Source: Polycladomyces subterraneus (GTDB lineage: Bacteria > Bacillota > Bacilli > Thermoactinomycetales > JIR-001). Taken from it: 64,000 bases of DNA. The position numbers were made by a program, and so were the translations under genes. Within the stretch, counting starts at the first letter, position 1; every line of letters starts with the position of its first letter. A model generated the notes under the pieces. The model was not told the origin of the DNA. It ran no database searches and worked only from the letters and a program-made list of their open reading frames with translations. The stretch spans positions 23,781-87,780 of the forward strand of contig NZ_JANRHH010000020.1 of the NCBI RefSeq assembly GCF_030433435.1, given 5' to 3'. Below are positions 45,411 through 54,194 of the stretch, piece by piece.

Positions 45411-45995
45411 TCACTTACTCAGTTTGATTGCTGCCGTTTCACCGGAGAGGAAACCGCCTTGGCCGATAAAGGTAAAGGACTCAACGGGTTTTTCCGGTAC
45501 ATCAAACACGATTTTTCCCGTTTTCGTAGCGTGCGGGTTGATCGGTTTGAGGAAGAACCCGAGCGTATCACCGCCCGTTCCATTAACCCATGTATCCGCT
45601 GTCGGATCAGCTTCATATTCCGCACCGTCTTGATCTTTCAACTTAGTCAATGCGGCATCCATCGTGATTTTTTCCTTACCGTTGTTTTTCACTTCCACCT
45701 CGACGACAAGGTATTGGCCTGCGCCAGGTTTGTATTCACCGCCCATTGGATTTTTGATTACTTTTTTGGACTCAACGCTGACGACTTGGTATGAAAGATC
45801 GCCCGCATTCACGACATCCCCAATTTTCGCCGCCGCTTTCTTTTCACTTATGTTTCCGGTTGAGTCAACCGGATCACCGGTTTGGGCCACCGGTGTGGTG
45901 TTTGTTTCTGATCCTCCGCCAATTGCCGCTACACCATGCACCCACAGACAGAAAAGAACGAAAACAGAACCACAGCCAATCATAAGTTTTTTCAT
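45411..45995 (-). CDS. DUF4352 domain-containing exported protein
   Basis: A 194-residue protein. Residues 1-25 form a signal or membrane anchor (MKKLMIGCGSVFVLFCLW); the Cys at position 8 lies too early for a standard lipobox. After a polar linker the DUF4352 domain runs from about 58 (KIGDVVNAGDLSYQVVSVES) with the immunoglobulin-like QYLVVEVEVKNNGKEKITMD and PHATKTGKIVFDVPEKPVES. Role unknown; often found in Gram-positive surface proteins and phage or ICE regions. A 9-bp hairpin (45378-45400) follows the stop. Confidence 0.8.
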   Translation of the reverse strand: MKKLMIGCGSVFVLFCLWVHGVAAIGGGSETNTTPVAQTGDPVDSTGNISEKKAAAKIGDVVNAGDLSYQVVSVESKKVIKNPMGGEYKPGAGQYLVVEVEVKNNGKEKITMDAALTKLKDQDGAEYEADPTADTWVNGTGGDTLGFFLKPINPHATKTGKIVFDVPEKPVESFTFIGQGGFLSGETAAIKLSK

Positions 45996-46024
45996 TGTTG
46001 TTCCTCCTCTGATTCTTCTTGCAC

Positions 46025-46186
46025 TTACTGGATCATTTCTTCCAAATCCGATTCATAAACACGCCACATTCCCGAAACTTTAACGCCTTTTAAACGCCCC
46101 TCCCGAAGCCACTTTTTGACGGTCACGAGGCTAACAGACAATTGTTCCGCAACTTCATTTGGTTTTAATAACCTTCCTTTTATCAC
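46025..46186 (-). CDS. Small HTH (excisionase/MerR-like) DNA-binding protein
   Basis: A 53-residue protein: LLKPNEVAEQLSVSLVTVKKW, then LREGRLKGVKVSGMWRVYES, ending DLEEMIQ. This is the helix-turn-helix-plus-wing fold of HTH_17/excisionase proteins (compare 'LTxxEvAxxLgVsxxTVxxWxxxGxLkg'). The start is GTG with GGAGGGGGAAGG upstream. A palindrome (46221-46240) lies 35 bp before it. It could be a phage excisionase or small repressor at the right edge of the mobile region, expressed just before the DUF4352 gene. Confidence 0.75.
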   Translation of the reverse strand: MIKGRLLKPNEVAEQLSVSLVTVKKWLREGRLKGVKVSGMWRVYESDLEEMIQ

Positions 46187-46220
46187 CCTTCCCCCTCCCA
46201 TTTAATCGCCACGGTATGAA

Positions 46221-46240
46221 TTTATTAGAGGCCTAATAAA
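46221..46240. promoter_or_regulatory. Palindrome upstream of the small HTH gene
   Basis: TTTATTAG-AGGC-CTAATAAA, perfect 8-bp arms. A plausible operator for the HTH protein encoded 35 bp downstream (minus strand). Confidence 0.5.
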
Positions 46241-46245
46241 CGGTC

Positions 46246-46287
46246 AAAGCCCTCATATGGATACATATATGTACATATGAGGGCTTT
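46246..46287. terminator. Rho-independent terminator
   Basis: AAAGCCCTCATATG and CATATGAGGGCTTT form a perfect 14-bp stem; the 14-nt loop is itself nearly palindromic. Ends with TTTTCT on the plus strand. On the minus strand it follows the Gfo/Idh/MocA gene. Confidence 0.8.
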
Positions 46288-46367
46288 TCTATCTCAATTT
46301 TCTTTATATGGGAGATGGAAATCAAAGTCTAAATTTGTGGTTTTATAATGATGAGCTTCCCCTTTTT

Positions 46368-47408
46368 TCATTTAAACGAAACGACACGTTTCTCCCGATG
46401 GCTCCGTATGGCACATTCTATTACCTTGATCACGTCACGGGCTTCCTCTGCGGTGACAGGTGCCGGTTTTTCCGACCGGATGGCCTCGGCGATCCCTTCA
46501 TAATAAGCATGATAGGTTCCCGGCAGGGTTTCTACTCGTCCTTTTACCGATAACCCGCCAAGCTCCACGGTGAGTTCCCCGTCATACTCTTTCTGACCTA
46601 CTCCATATCCCTGATCCCCGGGGGCCATTCCCTGTTTCAACTGGTCTTCCTGCGGGTCCAGTCCGTATTTGATGAAACTTCCTTTCTCCCCGTGAATCTG
46701 AAAACGCGGACCTTCTCCTCTGACCAGTGATCCGGAATGGAGAACGACCTTCAACCGTCCATAATCCAACACAAGGTGGGAATAATCCACGGTTTGGGCA
46801 CCTTTCCGTTGCGCTGCCAAGTCGGCCCAGACGGTCCAGGGTGGTCCGAAGAGAACCAATGCTTGGTCGATCAGGTGGGAACCAAGGTCGTACAGTGTAC
46901 CCGCACCCGGAATGTCGTGCTCCCGCCAGCGGTCACGCACTTGTGGACGATAACGGTCATAGTGAGCCTCATACAAGGCGAGTTCCCCCAGGTAACCCGA
47001 CTCGATCAACCGCCGTACGGTGAGGAAATCGTTATCCCAGCGACGGTTGTGGTACACGCTGAGTAAAACGCGGTGTTGTTGTGCCAGATCGATCAGTTCG
47101 TCCGCTTCTTCCGTGGTAATGGTGAACGGCTTTTCCACCACCACGTGTTTGCCTGCTGTAATCGCCGCCTTGGCGTATGGATGATGGAGGGTGTTGGGAG
47201 TAGCGATCACGACCAGCTCGATATCCTTTCGCTCCAACAGCTGATCCGTCGTGGAAAAGACTTCCACATCCGGTAGATCTCGCAGAACTTTGTCCGGATT
47301 GGAGGAAACCACAGCAGCCAACTCCAACCCTTTTACCCGTTGAATCAACGGGGCATGAAACACCTTACCCGACAAACCGTAACCGATCAAGCCTACTCGA
47401 ATGGTCAT
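46368..47408 (-). CDS. Gfo/Idh/MocA family oxidoreductase
   Basis: A 346-residue NAD(P)-dependent sugar or inositol dehydrogenase-type enzyme. The Rossmann start is TIRVGLIGYGLSGKVFHAPL, the EKP motif is KHVVVEKPFTITTEEADELI, and the catalytic region is PGAGTLYDLGSHLIDQALVL (Asp and His). The substrate is a polyol or sugar that cannot be named. The start at 47408 overlaps the DeoR stop (ATGA), so it is coupled to that regulator; an open frame extends to 47741 but only because it runs antisense through the deoR codons. Confidence 0.9.
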   Translation of the reverse strand: MTIRVGLIGYGLSGKVFHAPLIQRVKGLELAAVVSSNPDKVLRDLPDVEVFSTTDQLLERKDIELVVIATPNTLHHPYAKAAITAGKHVVVEKPFTITTEEADELIDLAQQHRVLLSVYHNRRWDNDFLTVRRLIESGYLGELALYEAHYDRYRPQVRDRWREHDIPGAGTLYDLGSHLIDQALVLFGPPWTVWADLAAQRKGAQTVDYSHLVLDYGRLKVVLHSGSLVRGEGPRFQIHGEKGSFIKYGLDPQEDQLKQGMAPGDQGYGVGQKEYDGELTVELGGLSVKGRVETLPGTYHAYYEGIAEAIRSEKPAPVTAEEARDVIKVIECAIRSHREKRVVSFK

Positions 47409-48178
47409 CTGTTTTCTCCTCCTGTTGCGATCAACATTTGTACGTCGTGTTGTTCCAACATGTTTCGAAACGCATAATCCGGTGGTTGTTCTGTTACGAT
47501 GATATCGATGTCTTCCCAGGAACAAACGGAGTGAAAAAGGGTCTTCCCAAACTTGGTGGCGTCCGCCAACACCACGGTTCGGTCTGCACGCCGGATCATT
47601 TCCCGCTTGACGAATGCTTCTTCCGGATTTGAACTGGACAACCCCTCTCCCGATAACCCGCATGCACCAAGAAACAGCCAGTCCACCCGGTACTGGCGAA
47701 GCATCTCCACGGTTTGCGTACCGACGATGTTTCGGTGCCAAGGATTCAGCTGTCCGCCCAGCAGATAGATGGTGGCCCGGCCGCTTTTGCCCAATGTGTC
47801 GGCGATGTCGATTGAATTGGTCACAGCAACCAAGTCACGGACATAGACCGCTTCCGCTGCGCATTGTACGGTAGTGGAGGCATCAAACAACACGTGATCA
47901 CCGTCACGAATCAAAGCGGCAGCCGTACGACCGATCGCCCGCTTGGCTTCATGATGGGCACGGTCTTCATAGCAAATAGCCTCACGAGTCAATGTTGGAC
48001 GGATGGCACCTCCCCGTACACGGACGATCAGGCGGTCTTCTTCCAACTTGACCAGATCGCGCCTGGCCGTATCGCGAGAAACGCCGAAGCGTTCACAGAT
48101 TTGCTCTATACTGATCTTCCCATACTGTTTCAGGTGTTCCACAATCGCCAACAACCGCTCTACCTGTGTCAAATGCAT
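47405..48178 (-). CDS. DeoR/GlpR family transcriptional regulator
   Basis: A 257-residue DeoR regulator. The HTH is at the N-terminus (ISIEQICERFGVSRDTARRDLVKLEEDRLI), and the sugar-phosphate domain carries the DASTTVQ phosphate-site loop (residues around 98), TNSIDIADTL and LGACGLS, with VVLADATKFGK. It heads a two-gene operon with the Gfo/Idh/MocA dehydrogenase, which it probably regulates in answer to a sugar phosphate. Confidence 0.9.
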   Translation of the reverse strand: MHLTQVERLLAIVEHLKQYGKISIEQICERFGVSRDTARRDLVKLEEDRLIVRVRGGAIRPTLTREAICYEDRAHHEAKRAIGRTAAALIRDGDHVLFDASTTVQCAAEAVYVRDLVAVTNSIDIADTLGKSGRATIYLLGGQLNPWHRNIVGTQTVEMLRQYRVDWLFLGACGLSGEGLSSSNPEEAFVKREMIRRADRTVVLADATKFGKTLFHSVCSWEDIDIIVTEQPPDYAFRNMLEQHDVQMLIATGGENR

Positions 48179-48210
48179 CCCCTTTCATTACAAATACGTA
48201 CGTCGTTATA

Positions 48211-48239
48211 AGTGTAATCCTTAAACACCCGTTGTACAA
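48211..48239 (-). promoter_or_regulatory. Promoter of the deoR-gfo operon
   Basis: On the minus strand TTGTAC (48239-48234), a 17-bp spacer, then TACACT (48216-48211), 32 bp before the DeoR start. ACGACGTACGT follows and may be part of an operator. Confidence 0.45.
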
Positions 48240-48251
48240 GTCTAAACCCAT

Positions 48252-48593
48252 ATGATGAGACTGAGCAAAAAGTATGTAACACTGCGTTGCTTAGTGGCTC
48301 CTACGTTTTGGCAAGGGACGGTCAACATCCAAGCGCTGGATGTGTCGAAAACGCTACAAAAAGGGGAAGACGCCCCATTCGTTCAAGATCTCCGCAGCAA
48401 GTTGGCAACAATCGAACATCCCAAGTTGGCGGAACTGAAAAAATCTTTGACAGAAACAGTCGACCGCGTGGTACACCTGATCTCCCATGTGCTATCTCAG
48501 GAGGAACTGATCCAGACGGCGGTATTGACTGACATGATATACGATGCATATTGCGCCATCCATCTGCTGGAGGGAGTGCAATACGACCTGTAA
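48252..48593 (+). CDS. Hypothetical protein
   Basis: A 113-residue frame with a helical second half (LAELKKSLTETVDRVVHLIS, then LSQEELIQTAVLTDMIYDAY). The codon pattern in the second half looks coding. I recognise no family. There is no strong ribosome site at either ATG (48252, 48255), and the first 40 residues are less convincing, so the real gene may start later or be a fragment. Confidence 0.4.
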   Translation: MMRLSKKYVTLRCLVAPTFWQGTVNIQALDVSKTLQKGEDAPFVQDLRSKLATIEHPKLAELKKSLTETVDRVVHLISHVLSQEELIQTAVLTDMIYDAYCAIHLLEGVQYDL

Positions 48594-48731
48594 ACAAGCG
48601 GGGACGGCAGAAGGATGATGGCGGATCAACAGCTTCGGCTTAGCGTAAACAGGACCACGGCCGGTGATTTTGGCGGGGCGGGCGATGTCGGACGGCACGT
48701 TCCGTTCGCTTGTGATGTTTAATTTGACGGC

Positions 48732-49520
48732 TCAATTATAAATTAACTCATTATTAAGTATTTTATAAAATTTTTTCCTCGAATTTCGTTCCATCCAAGG
48801 GTAATGTCCACAGTTTTTTAATAGAATAAGTCGAAAGTCCTCAATCATTGCGGATAATGGTCTCTCTATTCCCTCATAAGGATGTGGATCATAGTCACCA
48901 TGGATAGCTACCACTGGACATTGTATCTGTTTGCCGAGTTCCATAAGGATTCCGCTTTTTCTCAGTTCACTAGCCTCTTTCCATACGCTTTGAAGGACAT
49001 CGAATTGTACCTCTATTTTGTTGTCAATAGAAAATAAAGGATCGAAAGAGTCGGCTTTAAATATTAACTTTGCAAATTGAGCCAGGATATTATTCTTCTC
49101 TTTGGTACTGGGATCGACTAAAGCATTTCTTAAAGCGTTGACTTGTAACCTCTCTTCTTCATTCAGTCGACTTAATCGAGTTTCCATTATCTTCGAAGCA
49201 TATTTTTCTTCAAATGGACCACTACCAATCAGTATCAATTTCCTCACGAATGTGGGATAATATGCTGCAAAAATAAAGCTTAGCCACGCTCCCCATGAGT
49301 GACCAATGAATGTGATAGGAATGTTGCCATGTTTATTTAGGATGGTCCTCAATTCTCGAATTTGCCCTTCTACCGTTTTTGCAGTATGCAATGGTTCTAA
49401 AGTTCCCCAAACATAGGATAATTCCTTAGCCACGGGTGCCATTTCTCCCAAAGCACCTGGGCCGCCATGAATTACAGCTACAGTAAAAGGTGCGTTACCA
49501 TATATCCTGAGTTTTTCCAT
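48732..49520 (-). CDS. Alpha/beta hydrolase
   Basis: A 262-residue alpha/beta hydrolase. HGGPGALGEM forms the oxyanion loop (as in prolyl iminopeptidase-like enzymes), FIGHSWGAWLSF the nucleophile elbow, AIHGDYDPHPY the acid and KNCGHYPWMER the histidine. The HGGPG motif hints at the peptidase S33 group, but the cap region is short. AT-rich compared with its neighbours. Single gene; substrate unknown. Confidence 0.87.
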   Translation of the reverse strand: MEKLRIYGNAPFTVAVIHGGPGALGEMAPVAKELSYVWGTLEPLHTAKTVEGQIRELRTILNKHGNIPITFIGHSWGAWLSFIFAAYYPTFVRKLILIGSGPFEEKYASKIMETRLSRLNEEERLQVNALRNALVDPSTKEKNNILAQFAKLIFKADSFDPLFSIDNKIEVQFDVLQSVWKEASELRKSGILMELGKQIQCPVVAIHGDYDPHPYEGIERPLSAMIEDFRLILLKNCGHYPWMERNSRKKFYKILNNELIYN

Positions 49521-49628
49521 TTTTCAAACTCCATTCCTGATCCGGGTTCTCAAAGATATTTCAACTTCCTCTAATCGTATTATTTAGATTGCGTATTCCA
49601 TTTTCCTTGCGAGATTGTATGAAAATAA

Positions 49629-49657
49629 TTGACAAATACGAATCATCCGTTTATATT
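49629..49657 (+). promoter_or_regulatory. Promoter of the D-threonate-type operon
   Basis: TTGACA (49629-49634), a 17-bp spacer and TATATT (49652-49657), 91 bp before the DeoR start codon. Confidence 0.6.
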
Positions 49658-49747
49658 ATGAATTAACATATAGCAACATAAATAAACGATATCAAACATA
49701 ATCTATGTTACTTTTTCACATCTACTTTGGTCAGGAGGACATCACTT

Positions 49748-50554
49748 ATGTTGTCTGCCGAACGCAGGCAGAAGATCATGCAGATCATCGAGCAGGAAGG
49801 CGTGGTGGAAATCAACCGTCTCGCCGAGGAATTCGGCGTTTCGACGATGACAATCCGCCGCGATCTCGATATCCTGGAAGCCGAACAAAAGATTATCCGT
49901 ACCCACGGGGGCGCCATGTTGCGTCAGGACAACCTGCGCGAACATCCTTTCGGTTGGAAGGATGAACGGAACGTGGCCCAGAAGGAGGCGATTGCCCGAC
50001 TGGCGGTCACCCTGATTGGGGAGGGACAGAGCATCATTCTGGATGCGGGATCGACAACGTTGCGCCTCGCTCGGGAGTTGAAGCGGTTTCAAGATTTGTT
50101 TCTCATCACCAACGATATCCAAATCGCTTCCGAGGTGGTGGATGCGCCGGGGATCCGAGTCTTGTTGACGGGAGGGGAACTGAAGCCGCAAATCTACAGT
50201 TTGGAAGGTCATTTCAGCTTGTCGGTGTTATCTCAGTTGCATGTGGATACAGCGTTTATCGGTTGTGACGCGTTCGATGTGGAAAAAGGGGCGATGAGCA
50301 ACAGTTTGTCCAAAGTGGCGATCAAACAGGCGATGCTGAATTGTGCTCGCCGACGCATCCTGCTGGCGGATGCGAGCAAGTGCGGTCAACGGGCTCTGGC
50401 TACTTTTGCCGAATGGGATCAATTCCACGCGATCGTCACTGATGATCATCTTCCTGCGCAGTTTCAGGAACAGTGCCAACGGTGGGGAATCGAGGTGCTT
50501 ATCGCCGAAAACGGAGGGAAAGTCCATGCGGAAACTCGTGGTGATCGCCGATGA
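49748..50554 (+). CDS. DeoR/GlpR family transcriptional regulator
   Basis: A 268-residue DeoR protein: HTH VEINRLAEEFGVSTMTIRRDLDILEA, phosphate loop DAGSTTLRLAREL, TNDIQIASE, and ILLADASKCG near the end. ATG 49748 has CAGGAGG 11-17 nt upstream. It is the first of four co-directional genes (kinase, PdxA2, MFS) and overlaps the kinase by 29 bp, so it is their likely regulator. The inducer may be a phosphorylated four-carbon acid sugar. Confidence 0.9.
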   Translation: MLSAERRQKIMQIIEQEGVVEINRLAEEFGVSTMTIRRDLDILEAEQKIIRTHGGAMLRQDNLREHPFGWKDERNVAQKEAIARLAVTLIGEGQSIILDAGSTTLRLARELKRFQDLFLITNDIQIASEVVDAPGIRVLLTGGELKPQIYSLEGHFSLSVLSQLHVDTAFIGCDAFDVEKGAMSNSLSKVAIKQAMLNCARRRILLADASKCGQRALATFAEWDQFHAIVTDDHLPAQFQEQCQRWGIEVLIAENGGKVHAETRGDRR

Positions 50555-51830
50555 CATCACCGGCGGCAATGCGACCGGCGTGCTGTTGATCAAACAAGGA
50601 TGGAAGGTATTGTCTGTGCCGGATCACCGCGTTTCCATCACTGATCCGCTTGAGGGGCATGACGCGGTGGTATGGAACGCAGCTACCCGATTGCTCCCGG
50701 CGGAAGAGGCCGGTTTGCGTGTTCGACGCATGGCGGAACAGGTCATCAGTCACGAAAGCCACCCCCTCTTGGCCAAGCGGATCGACAGCACCCTGCGTGG
50801 TTCAATCGGCAGAGAGACGGAAGCCGTATTGAATGTGATGCCGCCGGAGACGATCGCTGCCGTGGTCCCCGCATTCCCTGAATCTGGTCGGTTCACCAGA
50901 GGGGGCGAACTGTTCGTATACGGGGAGCCTGTCCATCAGACGGAAGCAGGACGTGATCCGTTTACACCGGTGAGGACTTCCCGAGTGGTAGATTGGATCC
51001 AATCGCAGACATCTCTTCCGGTGGGATTACTGGAGACGGGGAAATACACAAGTCCAACGGATCTGCGGAGGGAACTCGACCGTTTGATTGCAGTCGGCCA
51101 CAGGCTGATCGTCTGCGATGCCGAGTCGGATGAGGAAATCGAGAAGCTCGCCGAAGTATGGGCAGGGTTGGATATTCCGGTTCTGCCGGTGGACCCCGGT
51201 CCATTCACAGCAGCCTATGCGGCGGCCAAAAACGCGGAGAGAAAACGGATACTACTCGTCTCTGGAAGTCTTGCGGAAACCGCTCGCAAACAATTGGACT
51301 ATCTTGAGCAATCCTTTCCCGTCGGAATGTTGACGGTGAACGTGGACCATTTGGTGGACGGTGCCCAGGACTATGTAGCCGATATGGTTCACCGTGTGAA
51401 AGAGCTGACGGAACGGTTCCAAGTTGTCGGGTTGCGAACCGATGGGGTGCCGGCGAATCGGTGCGACGGACACACCGTGTCTGAATCGGTTGCCCGATTG
51501 GTGGTGAATCTGATTCACCGTTTCCCGTTTGACGGGCTGTATCTGTCTGGTGGAGAAGTTGCGTTCACAACGCTTCAGGCCTTGGAAGTGGAAGGCTTGC
51601 AGTTGGTGGGGGAGATTCTTCCGCTTTGTGTGATGGCCAAACTAGTCGGAGGTCCCTTTCAGGGTATGCATATCATCACCAAAGGGGGTTCCGTCGGGGA
51701 TGAAGCGGCCATTTTGACAAGTGTGAAAGCGCTTTTACGACAGGGAGGAGAAATAAAATGGAAAAGAAACGACCCATTTTGGGCATTACCATCGGAGATC
51801 CGGCAGGTATCGGGCCGGAAATCACACTAA
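50526..51830 (+). CDS. Four-carbon acid sugar kinase (DUF1537/DtnK-like)
   Basis: A 434-residue kinase of the DUF1537 family. The N-terminal domain opens KLVVIADDITGGNATGVLLI, with AKRIDSTLRGSIGRE (substrate site) and VVPAFPESGRFTRGG. The C-terminal nucleotide domain has LVSGSLAETARKQLDYLEQ, YLSGGEVAFTTLQAL and ITKGGSVGDEAAI (glycine-rich ATP site). With an adjacent PdxA2-type dehydrogenase it fits D-threonate kinase, as described for DtnK-PdxA2 pathways; D-erythronate is an alternative. It overlaps the preceding gene by 29 bp and the next by 73 bp. Confidence 0.87.
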   Translation: MRKLVVIADDITGGNATGVLLIKQGWKVLSVPDHRVSITDPLEGHDAVVWNAATRLLPAEEAGLRVRRMAEQVISHESHPLLAKRIDSTLRGSIGRETEAVLNVMPPETIAAVVPAFPESGRFTRGGELFVYGEPVHQTEAGRDPFTPVRTSRVVDWIQSQTSLPVGLLETGKYTSPTDLRRELDRLIAVGHRLIVCDAESDEEIEKLAEVWAGLDIPVLPVDPGPFTAAYAAAKNAERKRILLVSGSLAETARKQLDYLEQSFPVGMLTVNVDHLVDGAQDYVADMVHRVKELTERFQVVGLRTDGVPANRCDGHTVSESVARLVVNLIHRFPFDGLYLSGGEVAFTTLQALEVEGLQLVGEILPLCVMAKLVGGPFQGMHIITKGGSVGDEAAILTSVKALLRQGGEIKWKRNDPFWALPSEIRQVSGRKSH

Positions 51831-52768
51831 AAGCGTTGCAGGTGAGAGAATTTTACGAAACAGCCAAACCTCTCGTCATCGGGTCCATCCCCGTGTTGGA
51901 GATGATACGGGAGCGAATGGGAAGCCCGTTGCGCTTCCATCGGGTTCACCATCCCGATGAAGGGGTGTACACACAGGGTACCGTGGACGTATTGGATCTA
52001 GACAACATACGGATTGGTGAATTGCGGATGGGGGAAGTGCAAGCGGATTGTGGCCGGGCGGCGTACGAGTACATCCGCAAAGCGACCGAATTGGCGCTGG
52101 GACGAGAAATCGATGCGGTAGTAACGGCACCGATCAACAAGGAAGCACTGAAGGCTGCTGGAGTGCCGTACATCGGGCACACGGAAATGTTGGCCGATTT
52201 GACCGGTGCGGAACAGGAGATGACGATGTTTGCGGTCGAGAACGTCAAAATCTTCTTTCTCACGCGTCACCTGTCGTTGTTGGAAGCTTGCCGGAAAATC
52301 GGGGACCCGGATTTTGTCCTGAACGGCATCCGGCGATCCTATGCATCCTTGTCCCGTCTCACAGGAGGCACACCCAAGCTGGCCGTTGCAGGGCTCAATC
52401 CCCATGCCGGTGAAGGGGGGTTGTTGGGCAGGGAGGAGTTGGATGCCATCCAACCTGCGGTGAAACAGGCGCAAGCGGAGGGGATGGATGTTGTCGGGCC
52501 GATTCCCGCCGATTCGGTGTTCCATTTTGCCCGGAAAGGAGCGTATGACGCGGTTTTGTCCCTGTACCATGATCAAGGTCATATTGCAGCCAAGATGATC
52601 GACTTTGAAAAAACGGTTTCCATCACATTGGGATTGCCCATCCTACGAACCAGTGTCGACCACGGTACCGCTTTTGATATCGCCGGCCGGAATCTTGCCT
52701 CGCCGGTCTCGATGATGGAAGCGATTCGGGCCGCGATTGCCTATGCCGCCCGATATCAAACCGTGTGA
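51758..52768 (+). CDS. pdxA2: PdxA2-type 4-phospho-D-threonate (4-hydroxythreonine-4-phosphate-like) dehydrogenase
   Basis: A 336-residue PdxA-family enzyme: PILGITIGDPAGIGPEI, VVTAPINKEALKAAGVPYIGHTEML (active-site Lys and metal His), SLYHDQGHIAAKM (metal His) and LRTSVDHGTAFDIAGR. In a kinase operon without other vitamin B6 genes, the PdxA2 role is more likely than pyridoxal synthesis: oxidative decarboxylation of 4-phospho-D-threonate (or D-erythronate) to dihydroxyacetone phosphate. It starts inside the kinase gene's 3' end with GGGAGGAG upstream. Confidence 0.87.
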   Translation: MEKKRPILGITIGDPAGIGPEITLKALQVREFYETAKPLVIGSIPVLEMIRERMGSPLRFHRVHHPDEGVYTQGTVDVLDLDNIRIGELRMGEVQADCGRAAYEYIRKATELALGREIDAVVTAPINKEALKAAGVPYIGHTEMLADLTGAEQEMTMFAVENVKIFFLTRHLSLLEACRKIGDPDFVLNGIRRSYASLSRLTGGTPKLAVAGLNPHAGEGGLLGREELDAIQPAVKQAQAEGMDVVGPIPADSVFHFARKGAYDAVLSLYHDQGHIAAKMIDFEKTVSITLGLPILRTSVDHGTAFDIAGRNLASPVSMMEAIRAAIAYAARYQTV

Positions 52769-52832
52769 AGGGGAGAGATCTCCTTTCGCTACCTCTTGTT
52801 GAAAGCGTTATCAATCCAGATCGGGAGGGATC

Positions 52833-54092
52833 ATGATGCGTACGTCAAAGTGGATACGAATTATTCCCGTTGCGTTTGTCATGTACATGCTGGCGTACAT
52901 GGATCGGATCAATGTCGGTATCTTGCTGCCGGCTATGCAGAAAGACCTGCATTTGTCTGCTTCGGCGGCCGGGGACATCGCCGGTATTTTCTTCTGGGGT
53001 TACATGATCTTGCAGATACCGGGCGGTGTCTTGGCCACTCGCTGGTCGGCGAGAAAACTGATTTTCATTCTGATGTTGCTGTGGGGATGCGCGGCGACGG
53101 CTTCCGGTCTCGTACAAACGGAAGCACAATTGAAATGGGTGCGCTTCTTGCTCGGCGTGGCCGAAGGAGGGGTATGGCCGGCTGTGCTGGTTTTGTTGGC
53201 TTCCTGGTTCACCAACCGGGAACGGGCACGAGCCAACGCCATATGGATGTCCTGTCTTCCGGTTTCAGCGATGTTGATGGCACCATTATCCGGTATATTA
53301 TTGAAGTATTTTGACTGGCGAACCGTCTTTGTGATCGAAGGACTGCCCCCAATGATCTGGGCTTTCGTCTGGTTGGCAGTAGTGAAAGATCGTCCAACCG
53401 AAGCGAAATGGATGAAAGAAGATGAGAGAAAACAGTTGATGGAAGAGTTGCAAAGGGAGCAAAAGCAAGTTCCGACGGGATCGGGTGGTTTCAGCGATGC
53501 CATTCGCAGTCCGTTGGCCTGGGGTTTGGTGTTGATGTACTTTTTGTGGATCACCGGTTTTTACGGTTACACGATGTGGGTACCCAGCGTGGTTGGCACC
53601 TTTGCAAAAGATCCCGCTACCATGGGGTGGTTGACGGCAATCCCGTTCGTCTTCGCATTGGTGGCCATGGTGGTGAACTCCCACTGGTCCGACCGACGGA
53701 TGAATCGGATTCAGCATGTGACGATCCCCTTGCTGATTGCTGCCGCCACTATGATAGCGGGGCAATGGGTGGAATCCCCCTTATGGCAGATGATTCTGTT
53801 GTCTATCACAGCGATGGGCGTGTATGCTCCGTATGGACCGCTGTGGGCCATTCCCACGGCCGCATTTCCCGTTTCCGTTGCAGGGGCGGTGATGGGTTTG
53901 CAAAATGCGGTCGGTAATTTGGGCGGTTATTTCGGGCCTAAGTTCGTGGGAATGTTGAAGGACGCAACCGGGAATTACCATGCGGGCTTTTACTTCCTGG
54001 CAGTTTCCCTCTTGCTTGCTGCCTTGGCCACATGGGTGATGGTGAGGGTATCCACACCTGGTGCCCAACGGACAAAAGAAACTTCCATGTAA
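52833..54092 (+). CDS. MFS transporter, anion:cation symporter (sugar-acid) type
   Basis: A 419-residue, 12-TM MFS protein. YMDRINVGILLPAMQKDLHL in TM1 is the hallmark of the ACS group (galactonate/glucarate carriers); GYMILQIPGGVLATRWSARK and RFLLGVAEGGVWPAVLVLLA follow. It probably imports the four-carbon acid sugar used by the two enzymes before it. GGGAGGGATC lies upstream of ATG 52833/52836. Last gene of the operon. Confidence 0.9.
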   Translation: MMRTSKWIRIIPVAFVMYMLAYMDRINVGILLPAMQKDLHLSASAAGDIAGIFFWGYMILQIPGGVLATRWSARKLIFILMLLWGCAATASGLVQTEAQLKWVRFLLGVAEGGVWPAVLVLLASWFTNRERARANAIWMSCLPVSAMLMAPLSGILLKYFDWRTVFVIEGLPPMIWAFVWLAVVKDRPTEAKWMKEDERKQLMEELQREQKQVPTGSGGFSDAIRSPLAWGLVLMYFLWITGFYGYTMWVPSVVGTFAKDPATMGWLTAIPFVFALVAMVVNSHWSDRRMNRIQHVTIPLLIAAATMIAGQWVESPLWQMILLSITAMGVYAPYGPLWAIPTAAFPVSVAGAVMGLQNAVGNLGGYFGPKFVGMLKDATGNYHAGFYFLAVSLLLAALATWVMVRVSTPGAQRTKETSM

Positions 54093-54194
54093 GGTTTTTT
54101 GGTAAAATGGAACAAAATCTTATGAAAGGATTGAGTGGCCGATGTGATTCACGTGTGCCCATCCAAACAAACAAAATTAAAAAGGAGGGCAAAC

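Noticed and set aside
47409..47741. N-terminal extension of the Gfo/Idh/MocA protein to 457 residues
   Set aside because: The extra 111 residues lie within the DeoR gene in another frame; the Rossmann start at 47408 with ATGA overlap is the normal N-terminus.
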